Source: Garcia nutans
Taxonomy: Eukaryota; Streptophyta; Magnoliopsida; Malpighiales; Euphorbiaceae
Direction of reading: 5' to 3'
Assembly: GCA_947685225.1 (NCBI GenBank)
Contig: CANTUV010000037.1
Location: forward strand, 34,491,001 to 34,555,000
DNA: 64,000 nt
Positions 34,306 through 44,225 of the stretch are shown here, piece after piece. A program made the translations under genes and the position numbers. Position 1 is the first letter of the stretch, and every line of letters starts with the position of its first letter. Below the pieces are notes generated by a model. It worked only from the letters and a program-made list of their open reading frames with translations. It was not told where the DNA came from and did not search any database.

Positions 34306-35667
34306 TTAAGTTTGAAACAGTTGAGGATATTGATCTCGCATTGATTGCTCACTCTCCCAAGTTGCCTCTTCTCTACCATGATTCTTCCAAAGAACTTTCA
34401 CCAATGGCACTCTCTTATTTCTCAACTCTTTTACTTCATGTGCCAGAATAGCAATTGGTTCTTCTTCAAAAGTTAAATCCGGACTCACCTCAATAGATTC
34501 AACTGGTAAAACATGAGATGGGTCTGATCTGTACCTCCACAGCATAGAAACATGGAAGACATTGTGAATTCTATTCAATTCAGGTGTTAAAGCAAGACGA
34601 TAAGCAACTGGTCCAACTCTTTCCAATATCTCATACGGTCCAATAAAACGAGGACTCAGTTTTCCTTTACGACCAAATCTTAAAATCTTTTTCCAAGGAT
34701 ACACTTTCAAAAATACTTTATCTCCAATATTAAACTCTATGTCTCTCCTCTTCAAATCTGAATAAGATTTCTGTCGGTCTGAAGCTGCTTTTAACCGATC
34801 TCGAATTATCTTCACTTTCTCTTTAGTCTCTTTAACCAAATCAGGACCAATTAATTTGCCTTCTCCAAGTTCATTCCAACATAAAGGCGTTCTACATCTT
34901 CTACCATACAATGCCTCAAATGGTGCCATACCAATACTGGATTGATGACTGTTGTTGTAAGCAAACTCCACAAGTGGCAAAAATCTGTCCCAACATCCAG
35001 AGAAATCAATGACACAACTTCTCAACATATCCTTAATAATCTGTATCACTCTCTCTGACTGCCCATCAGTCTGAGGATGAAAAGTAGTGTTAAAGTGTAA
35101 TCGAGAACCCAATGTACCATGCAAACTCTTCCAAAACGTCGAAGTGAACCGAGGATCTCAATCAGACACTAAAGAAATTGGGACTCCATGCAACTTCACT
35201 ATCTCACTGATATACAGCTCAGCCAGTCTCTCAAGAGAATAGTCCCTTCTAACTGGAAGAAAATGAGCTGTCTTTGTCAACCGATCAACAATCACCCATA
35301 TAGCATCATGCTTTTTCTGAGTCAATGGCAAACCCGATACAAAATCCATTGTTATTCTCTCCCATTTCCATTCAGGCACTATTAAAGGTTGAAGCAACCC
35401 TGTTGGAACTTGATGCTCAGCTTTTACCCTTTGACAAGTGAGACACTTGGATACAAATTCCGTTATGTCTCTCTTTATACCAGACCACCAATAATGTTGT
35501 TTCAAATCATGGTACATCTTTGTACTTCCCGGAAGCATAGCAAAAACTGATTGGTGTGCTTCCTCCAAAATAAACTTTCTCAAACTAGTATCATCAGGAA
35601 CACACAACCTATCTTTAAACCAAAGGCTACCATCGCTTCTCACATAAAAATCTCTACTCTTTCCACG
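34306..35667 (-). pseudogene. pol: pol: integrase with C-terminal chromodomain-like segment
   Basis: Integrase joins the cDNA to host DNA. Seen in order: a zinc-binding region with HQSVF..., YHDLKQHYWW and CLTCQ (H-H-C-C); the catalytic core with MDFVSGLP (first Asp), the second Asp in VSD-stop-DPRF, and the catalytic Glu in HPQTDGQSERV; the GPYEILERVGPVAYRLALP-like region; and a C-terminus with RVPLVKVLWKNH and EEATWE, typical of a chromodomain-like tail that guides integration in chromoviruses. One stop at 35158-35160 (TGA) replaces the Arg usual between the second catalytic Asp and Pro-Arg-Phe, consistent with CGA to TGA. Same frame as the upstream domains; ends at TAA 34306-34308. Confidence 0.92.
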
Positions 35668-37413
35668 TTAGCAATCTAAAACAATCTTTTGAATTTTCTC
35701 ATCATCCAATTGAGCCTCTTTAATCTGATCCAATAACACTAGTCTCAACTGCAATTGAGCCAACAGTGCACCATCATTGCATGATTTTAAACTAGCATGC
35801 AATGCTCTCAATTCAACAAGCAACAAGAGTGAATACACAGTTAAACTTGCCAAAGACTTCCGACTCAAGGCATCCGTAACAACATTTGCCTTACCAGGAT
35901 GATAATCAATCAAACAATCGTAGTCTTTAATTAACTCTAACCATCACCTCTGTCGAAGATTAAGCTCTCTTTGAACTCCCAAATATTTTAAACTCTTATG
36001 ATCTGTATAGATAAAACACTTTTCCCCATACAAATAGTGTCGCCAAATCTTCAAAGCAAACACTATAGCCGCCAACTCTAAATCATGAGTCTGATAATTA
36101 AGCTCATGTGGCTTCAACTGCCGAGAAGCATAAGCTACAACTTTACCCTCTTACATCAAAACACATCCTAAACCATTATGTGAAGCATCACTAAAAATCA
36201 CATATGGTTTATCTTCCACAGGCAAAGTAAGAACAGGAGCTTGAGTCAGCATCTCTTTCAACTGCTCGAAACTAGCTTGACACTGATCTGTCCACACAAA
36301 TTTAACTCCTTTTCGAAGTAATATGGTGAGTGGAGTAGCTATTAAAGAAAAACCTTTCACAAAGCGTCGATAATAGCCTGCTAGACCCAGAAAACTTCTA
36401 ACTTCAGTCACTGACTTTGGTGGACTCCAATTCAAAATAGCTCCAACTTTACTTGGATTGACCTTTATACCATCTGCTGAAACTATATGACCCAGAAAAG
36501 TAACTTGGTCAAGCCAAAACTCACATTTTGATAGCTTAGCATACAACTGCTTCTCTCTCAAAATCTGCAATACAATCCGTAAATGCTTGTCATGCTCCTC
36601 CTTATTACGTGAATACACCAGAATATCGTCAATGAAGACCACTACAAACTGATATAGATAGGGTCTAAACACTCTATTCATCAAATCCATGAAAGCTGCA
36701 GGTGCATTTGTTAATCCAAAAGGCATCACCAAAAACTCATAATTCCCATACCTTGTGCGAAAAGCTGACTTAGGAACATCTTCAGCTCTAACCCTCAACT
36801 GATGGTACCCTGATCTCAAATCAATCTTGGAAAACACTGCTGGTCCCTTCAATTGATCAAAGAGATTATCAATCCTAGGCAAAGGATACTTATTCTTGAT
36901 AGTCACTTTGTTTAATTGCCTATAATCGATGCACAATCTCATAGTACCATCTTTCTTCTTCACAAACAAAATAGGAGCTCCCCATGGAGAAACACTAGGG
37001 CGAATAAACCCTTTATCCAACAACTTCTGCAACTGCACCTTCAACTCTTTCAACTCAGCAGGTGCCATTCGATAAGGAGTAATAGAGATGGGAGTGGTAC
37101 CAGGCAACAATTCAATACCAAACTCAACTTCTCTCTCAGGGGGTAACCCCGGCAACTCCTCAGGAAACACATCTGAAAAATTTGCAACCGTGGGTATACT
37201 ATCAAGTTGGGAACCCACTACTCGGGTATCCACAATATGAGCAAGATAAGCATCACACCCTTTTCTAATCAACTTTCTAGCTGCTACAGCTGAAACAAAC
37301 AGGGATGCAAGTTGTCTTTGCTCACTAGACACCATCACAATTCTACCATCACCGGTTCTCAAGGTAACACACTTCTTTTGACAATCTACCACAGCTCCAT
37401 GCTTAGACAATCA
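35668..37413 (-). pseudogene. pol: pol: reverse transcriptase and RNase H
   Basis: Reverse transcriptase copies element RNA into DNA; RNase H removes the template. Motifs in order: PPEREVEFGIELLPG, PYRMAPAELKELK, KKDGTMRLCIDYRQLNK, FSKIDLRSGYHQL, MPFGLTNAPAAFM, the catalytic box VFIDDILVYS (F-I-D-D), FLGHIVS and FLGLAGYYRRFV. RNase H follows with VIFSDASHNGLG (Asp), LELAAIVFALK (Glu) and IYTDHKSL (Asp). Stops at 37411-37413 (TGA, where GMDWLSKHG is expected), 36151-36153 (TAA), 35944-35946 (TGA) and 35668-35670 (TAA). No frameshift. All catalytic residues remain. Confidence 0.93.
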
Positions 37414-37827
37414 ATCCATGCCTAAGATCAAATCATATTCCTTAAAAGGCATTTCAATTAAATCCCCAAGAAACTCCTCACCTTGCACTACCACTGCACT
37501 ATCATGATGGACCTTACTCACAACAACACTATGTCCTAAAGGATTTGTCACCAAGACATCAAATCCTAAGGACTCTGAATGCAATTCAGATACAAGCAAA
37601 ATGAATGCACTTATGTATGAATGAGTAGATCCTGGATCAATCAAAGCAAGAACTGAAATGCCAAATAAAGAGAATGTACCCGCTATAGCTGCTGAAGCAT
37701 CCAGCTGCCTCTGCATCACATAAACTCTCTGAGAAGATGCGGCCTCATCTGGCCTACTGCCTCTAGATGTCGATCCCCCTCACTGATTAAACCTGGGTCT
37801 ACCACCTCTACTGAAACTTCTGCCCCC
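37414..37827 (-). pseudogene. pol: pol: aspartic protease region
   Basis: Cleaves the Gag-Pol polyprotein. The active-site segment reads ALIDPGSTHSYIS, with D-P-G instead of the classical D-S/T-G, a variant I believe occurs in plant chromoviruses. It ends with EYDLILGMD, the usual protease end. One stop at 37780-37782 (TGA) lies in the arginine/glycine-rich linker before the protease. Confidence 0.88.
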
Positions 37828-38097
37828 TCAACCTCCTCTGCTGACACTGGGTTGAGAAACTGCAGTATCAATCTGTCTATCATCCTGCATCTCGGGGCAA
37901 TCTTTCATAAAATGATTTGGTGACCCACACCTAAAGCATACTCCGGATACACCAGTCTTCCAACAACTACCCCCATGGGTCCTGCCACAGTGAACACATA
38001 CAGGTGGAGTAGACCTTTGCATCAAAGGAGTCGGGGCACTCGCTACTGAGACTGTCGATCTCAACCTCTGCCTCTGATACTGCACTGGTCTGCCTGA
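37828..38097 (-). pseudogene. gag: gag: nucleocapsid zinc-knuckle region
   Basis: Binds genomic RNA. It contains CFRCGSPNHFMKDC, a CX2CX4HX4C knuckle, preceded by a second cysteine-rich stretch CVHCGRTHGGSC. It lies between the stops at 38098-38100 and 37828-37830 and is in the same frame as gag and pol. Confidence 0.9.
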
Positions 38098-38961
38098 CTA
38101 CCTTTGACTCCTACTGATCCTCGGAGCAAAAATTCCTCTACCCCTCTTCACAGATGAAGACCATGCCTCAAACTGGGGTCTCCTTACCCTAGTCCCCTCC
38201 TCAATAGTAGCTGCTGCAATGCTCTGCGCTCTCTCAACACTTCTATCTGCAGAAACAAGCTGAGAGAAATCTTGGTATCGAGAACCAGCCACAATACACA
38301 TAATGGAGGGCCTCAATCCCTCCTCAAATCTTCTGCATCGATCAATCTCGTCCGAGATGATCCCACCGGCATAATGACTCAACCGGATGTACTCAACCTC
38401 ATACTCTGTTACCGTCCGGTCGTCTTGTCTCAAATTCAAAAACTCCATCTTCTTAATATCTTTATACTCCCTTGGAGTATATTTCAGCTCGAATTCCCTC
38501 AGAAAATCACCATAAGACAGAGTAGGTGGATCATCCATGGCATGAGGAACCGTCTTCCACCAATCATAGGCATCTTTCTGTAGAAGGGATCTTGCATAAT
38601 CAAACTTCTCATTCGAAGTAGCTTGCAGCCGAATGAATATCCTCTGTACTTTATCCAACCACTGCTCAGCCACTGCAGGATCAGTAGTGCCCAAGAAATC
38701 TTCAGCTCCATACTTTCTCAATTTGTTGTAATGCCTCACCGGCACTTGAGGCTGTGGTGGTGGTGGCTGCTGCACCGGAGCTCCCCTCAACAAATCTACC
38801 ATGTGCCTAAACCAACCCGGTGGCACCTCATCAGCATTGGATCTCCTTGGCACAGGAGTAAGGGCCTCACTAACTCTATCAACTCTAGCTCCATCTCGAC
38901 CCTCTTCAGGAGCTACACTCTCAGCACTACCCTCTACAGACTGTCGTGACTGAGACGCCAT
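38098..38961 (-). pseudogene. gag: gag: matrix/capsid-like region
   Basis: Structural protein of the particle. The start ATG at 38961 opens a long frame (MASQSRQSVEG). The first 60 residues are charged and disordered, a proline/glutamine run follows (residues about 82-90), then the retrotransposon gag fold with DPAVAEQWLDKVQRIF, LLQKDAYDWWKTV, YGDFLREFELKYTP and MEFLNLRQDDRTVTEYE. It closes at TAG 38098-38100, probably from CAG. Gag, protease, RT, RNase H and integrase share one frame, as is usual for plant chromoviruses, which make a single polyprotein. Confidence 0.93.
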
Positions 38962-39109
38962 TACAACCTATATCTGCAAACATAGCAGAATATACCTTAT
39001 TAAGATCAAAGACTGCCATACCAAAATATGTATCTTATGTAAAAACCATATTTTAAAACTCAAAATTCCTTTTTCTTACAATTGACATAGGTTGAGAATC
39101 TCAAACCTA

Positions 39110-39122
39110 GGCTCTGATACCA
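39110..39122 (-). other. Primer-binding site, initiator-Met tRNA
   Basis: The minus strand reads TGGTATCAGAGCC, 7 bases inside the 5' LTR edge (39130). This is the classical plant initiator-methionine PBS. Confidence 0.92.
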
Positions 39123-39129
39123 AAATAAT

Positions 39130-41765
39130 TGTAACACCCCTATGCCCCGTATACGTACACAGCATGCTAATACGAACGTAATATACGTATACTAAATATA
39201 GAATTGTCACGGTTTACTAAACAAATGACTCATCCCTTTTCAAAAATATGAATAACTTTAAATCATTTAAAAGAAATCATAAACACAACAAATAAAAATG
39301 TTTATTTAAAATGCAGCGAAAAATATAACAAATATTTACAAATACTTATACATCAAAATTCAAGTTTTACAAAACATAAGATATATACATGGTCGGCAGT
39401 ATGTCTTTGATCTTTAAACTTCACTATCAACACCTCAAGATCTAGACTCTACTCGGTCTAGAGGAACCCTCCGGTTCTTCCCTGTTACCTGCGCGATAAG
39501 TCACAATCGCGCTAAGCCAACGGCTTAGTGGTACAAACCATAATAATAATATGTTGCAATGCAATGCCAATATAGTATGTTCAAACATCATATTCAATAC
39601 ATAAGAATGTCACTTTTCAAGTCTTACCTTGAATCTCATTATTCAATGATTTCACCATTCATGAATCACATTTAAACAAAGACAAACATGGGCCCCAAAA
39701 ACACTAATATGACATTCAACTTTCAGAGTTAATGCTTTGGTTTAATTATCACATTTATCATTATCATTATCCCAACTAGGCTTCCAGGATTTAGGTTCAA
39801 CCAAGCTTCAAGGGGAACAAAGCATGCTAAGTATCAACCCAATTTGGCTTCAAGAACCAATCCAACCTAGCTTCAAGGGTTGTAACATCTCAATTAGGCT
39901 TCAAGGACTAGACCCAACCAAGCTTCAAGGGGAGTAAAACATGTTAAAATTCAACCCAACTTGGCTTCAAGGATCATGCCCAACCTAACTTCAAGAGATT
40001 GCTAATATAGGCATGCCACCAACAACAAACTCTGAAAATGGAATAACATATTAGTCACACAATTCATTTTTATTTCATTATCAATTTCATTCTCAATTCT
40101 CATCATCATCTAGGCAAACATGCCCCACTTATCTCAATTGAATCATCATAGCCAATCACAATGGCTTCACATTTCATTTGAATCATCATAGCCAATCACA
40201 ATGGCCTCATATATTATCATGTCTCAATTCACATTATAATACTTCATTATTCAAGTATACATAATCAATTATCTCAATTCACATTATGTGAAACATAACA
40301 TTATTAATATGCATCAACAATGCAATAGATTACTTATCACATTTATAATCATATGTGTTAAGTCTCAAGATCATATAAAAGTATGCATTAATTTAGGGTT
40401 TGTACTTACCTTAGGAACAACTCACAACAATCTACAACCTTACTCTTCCAATAATTCTTCAATACTTGGATTAGGGCAACTCAAACTCTTCACAACCTAA
40501 TCCAAAAGGAATAATACACATGAGATAATAAGACTAAGGTCTAACTAGGGCAAACTTTACACATGACACGCTCACCAACACGGGCGTGTCCCTGACCGTG
40601 CCCTAAACTCACAACACAGAAGCTTTGACATGCTCAGAACCACGGGCGTGTCACTGAACGTGTAATACATTCTGTCTCATAGAAACATTGACACGTCCAA
40701 CAACATGGGCGTGTTCATGGCCGTGTCAATTCCTCACCAACACAGTAGCTATGACACGCTTAGTGACATGGGCGTGTCACTGGACGTGTCAATACTACAA
40801 CTACACAGAAGCTATGACACGCTCAGTGACATGGGCGTGTCACTGCTCATGTCACCCATCCAAGAACACAGAACCATCGACACGCCCAAAGACTTGGCCG
40901 TGCTCATGGGCGTGTCAGGCCAAAAATCCATATTCCGGCCACAACAACCCTTAATCCAACAAATCACTTCCTTTCTCCAACATCCACTTCAAACAAACTT
41001 AGCTCAACATACCCAAGAACCATAATAAACTTGCAAAAACACCAACACAACTCAAAACACACACATCAAACACAAATCATCATCACAAACCCAAAACACA
41101 ACCCCAACACTTTCTCTTCCACAAACCTACTCTTTCTTCAATCCAACCCCAAAATCCAAAATCAAAAGAACCAAACACTCTTAAACACATCTTAATCAAA
41201 CATATTCACATACCATCAAGAATCAACCAACAAACTCAAATACATCTTAAAAGAAAATCAAGGAATCAAGAGGAAACTTACCAAGGATGAAGAAACTCTT
41301 AAATTTCCAACTTGATCACTTGCAAACTTCCTTAGATCTTGAGTTTAGAAGACCAAATCTCCCTCTTACTCTCTTGTTCCTTTGATAGCCAGCCAAAAGA
41401 AATGGAAAGGAAAGAAAAGAAATGGACCACCGAGAAAGAAAGAAAGAAAGAAGAAAAGAAAGAAATCAAAGTCAACTTTTTTCCTCAAAACCCTCTCCAC
41501 CAAGTGTTTTAATATTAAAATAATCCAAATTAATCTCATCCATTCATAATTTCCTTATTAATTAATTCCATAAATCATAACATAAATATCTCCTTCCATT
41601 AACTTTCTTTAACTTTGACTTGAGTATATGTTGTATATATTTTCATATGCACAACATATACACTCTCTCTATAATTCTTTTCTCTTTCCAAAGAAACATA
41701 TACATAAAATCCAATTATAACAATAATTATATCAAAACTTCTAGGGCACATTTTGGGATATTACA
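39130..41765 (-). mobile_element. 5' LTR of the complete type A element
   Basis: Plus-strand edges are TGTAACACCC and GGATATTACA, 2636 bp, one base different in length from its partner. It differs from 31623-34259 mainly by single-base substitutions. The GACACG/CGTGTC array is at 40564-40919. Confidence 0.95.
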
Positions 41766-42106
41766 GGTTTTCTCTAAACCAATCTATTTTCAACTGGGTA
41801 ATAAAACTAAACATAATTAATTAAGTTAAGCCCTTTGCATTCAAAGGCACAAACTACTTTCAACTCTAATTCTCATTCAAATGAGATAAGTATACATGTT
41901 CTAGAATTTTACTTCAGGTAGTAAGCCCATTAAAATTCATAAAATTGGTCCTTAAATTTATTAAAATTTTTTCCTTTATTTTCAATTTCATTTCTTTTTT
42001 GCAATTTTGTTTGATGAATGAATCAATTTTGATTGTTTATTATTTGCTTAATTAATTGCTTTTTCGAGGATTTGTACTAAGCCATACACATAAGAGATTA
42101 GCTAAT
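41766..42106. other. Unassigned 341-bp AT-rich segment between elements
   Basis: Continuation of the sequence in which the complete type A element inserted. No coding sequence and no recognisable repeat edge. It ends at the type B LTR start (42107). Confidence 0.5.
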
Positions 42107-43976
42107 TGTAGACTCTTAATTTCGACCTTAAATAAGTGTGGCCCAATTTTAAAAACTTAAACCTGGTCCGATCCAGTTTTAAAAGCTTAAATTAAAATTG
42201 GTCAAATTTTAAAATCCCAAATTGACCATGGTTTGATTTTGAAGGGGTAATAGCAAGTGGGCCATCTTAATTCAACATGAGTCATGGTCATGCCCAATTT
42301 GAAATGAGCCCTTAATCCTTGCCTAATTAAGTTTTAATTAAGTTTTGAGTGTGCTAATTATGATAAAATACAAAAGACTCGAATAAATAAAATTTCTAAT
42401 AGGATTAGGATTGATGAGCCAATTTGGATGCCTTAATGCTGCCTATAAATATTAAACCAATAGCCAGAAAGAGCAAGTGACAATTGGGAGCCATAACAAT
42501 TAGAACCCTATTAAGAGTAATTAAACAGTGAGAAAAAGTAGAAACAAAGAGAGTTAGTGGTCTAAATTGATCCACGAATCATTGATCCTCCAACCAATAA
42601 ACCAATTGATCTAGGTAGAAGCAAAACTTCAACACATGAAATTGGTAGAGCCAACAATGTAGGTTTGATTTCCTTTAATCAATTCAATTCCATTATTTAT
42701 TTTTGCCTGCTAACTCATTGCATGGTTCAAGTAGTGATCAATATTGTATGCTGTTTATACTAAGCCGTGGGTTTAAATTAAAATAAATATAAATTCAATC
42801 GCCTATGTTTTTATGAACTCAAAACCCTAATCTTATAATATGTTTAATTATAGTTAGCATACCAGACCCTAATTTTGCATATTTTTTATTATAGTTTGCA
42901 TGTTATAATTTTCATTTCCATATTAAACCCCTAGATTGCATTTTAGCTTTAGCTTGTGTATTAAACCCTAGAATTGAATATTAGTCCCTAGTTTGTATAT
43001 TTTAATCTTGGTTTGTATGTGAAAATCATAATCTTGCACATTTTGATCCCAAACCCTAATTTTGCATACTTTGACCCTAAACCCTAATTTATTTCTTAAA
43101 ACCCTAATTTATTTTTCAATACCCTAATTTACATTTTTAAACCCTAATTCAATTATTTTAGTCTTAGTTTCTTTTCCAAAAATCCTATTTTGCATATTTT
43201 AGCTTTATTAAACCCTAGTTTACATATTTTAATTTAGGATTGCATGTGAAATCCTTAATTGGGCTAAGTAGCAAAAGCCCTAAACTCCTAATTTAATAGA
43301 GAAACCCTAATTTCGATTTATTGTTATATGTTCTATGGTGGATGATGCATTTGGATTGTCTTACTGCTCATTTTAATTAATTGAATTATGTTTATTTATT
43401 TGGGTTTTAAAATTGTAAAAGGTATGTTTCCACTTTGTGGATGCCTTGTTTATTTAATTTGTTTCTTTTATCTTGTTTGTATTTTGGGGATTAATGTAAG
43501 GAACATGTTTCCATCAATTGGTGTGTGTTCTATTTTATTTACTCATATTTTGGACATTAGATGTTGTAAGGGCATGTTTCCATCTTATATGGGTGCTCAT
43601 TTTATTTGGTTGCTTTGATTTTATTATAATGAATATTCATTTATTATGAATCCATGTATTATGGATAATGTTATAATAAGTTAAGAATTCAATAATATTT
43701 AGACCTAAAAAGAATGTCGGTTCTAATGAATAGGTCGCTATGGGGGTGCTGGGTCATTCTCACCTTCCCTATACGTATATAACTTTTCAAACTTAGTAGG
43801 GGGTTGGGGATTCCTTAGGAATCGAGTCATCCGACCCTTTCTATCTTGATAGCCCATCTAAGTGGCAAATCCTATTCTCTGGGTTTAGGCCTGTGTTCCC
43901 TAAAGCCTTAAGCCTAACAGTGCAGAAGTTGCAAGAACCATTCCGCTGGGAGTGTGGGCAAAACTTTTCGCTCACA
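42107..43976 (+). mobile_element. Type B 5' LTR
   Basis: Starts TGTAGACTCTTAATTTCG and ends TTCGCTCACA. TATAAAT is at 42444-42450, a telo-box cluster at 42830-43320, and three stem-loops at about 43418-43445, 43500-43530 and 43571-43597. In stem-loop 2 both closing arms differ from other copies in a compensating way (GAACA with TGTTC instead of GGACA with TGTCC). It is followed by a PBS, so it is a 5' LTR of a truncated element. Confidence 0.88.
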
Positions 43977-43977
43977 G

Positions 43978-43995
43978 TGGTTACTCCACCGGGGA
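43978..43995 (+). other. tRNA-Arg-type primer-binding site of type B
   Basis: TGGTTACTCCACCGGGGA, three substitutions from TGGCGACTCCACTGGGGA, the PBS known for Ogre-type elements. Confidence 0.7.
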
Positions 43996-44225
43996 GAAGA
44001 TAATTTGATTCCGTTGATTTTTCGATTATTATATTATTTCTTATTATAATATTATCCATTGCATCACTTAGAATTGTATTGTTTGCGTGAGTTAGGATGC
44101 CATGTGTAACTCGTGTTATGTTGTATAAGAGATACCATACTTTCACTCAAGGTATGGAGATCGAGCAAAGCATAACCACTCATAGCCTCATACCCGTTGG
44201 TATATATTTTCTATTGGAACCTAAG
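43996..44225 (+). mobile_element. Type B untranslated leader, truncated
   Basis: Matches the leader of the large type B element (52296-52525) in order: TTGATTCCGTTG, ATTATCCATTGCATCA, TGCGTGAGTTAGGA, GATACCATACTTTCACTCAA and GGAACCTAAG. It is cut at 44226 by an opposite-strand LTR. The rest of this element is absent from the window. Confidence 0.8.

Larger units (their letters stand above)
31623..41765 (-). mobile_element. Complete type A (Tekay/Del-like) chromovirus element
   Basis: All parts are in place on the minus strand: 5' LTR 41765-39130, PBS 39122-39110, one gag-pol frame 38961-34306, polypurine tract 34272-34260, 3' LTR 34259-31623. Total length is about 10.1 kb. The LTRs look alike to within a few differences per hundred bases, so the insertion is fairly recent compared with its neighbours. 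Flanking 5-mers do not match exactly; the nearest are GGTAT (31617-31621) and GGTTT (41766-41770). The protein has a C-terminal chromodomain-like segment, which with long LTRs and a Met PBS points to the Tekay/Del clade (inference). Eight stops make it non-autonomous now. Confidence 0.93.

Noticed and set aside
36916..37146. Plus-strand open frames inside gag-pol
   Set aside because: Shadows of the minus-strand reverse transcriptase frame; no recognisable domain.
40688..41025. Open frames with repeated TRPTTWAC / MGVSL-type peptides
   Set aside because: They read through the GACACG/CGTGTC minisatellite in an LTR. The repeat keeps several frames open. No domain, and the partner LTR differs by ordinary substitutions.
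31617..41770. Exact target duplication for the complete type A element
   Set aside because: GTATT and GGTTT do not match; only GGTAT/GGTTT with a one-base offset is close, so I do not claim a clean TSD.
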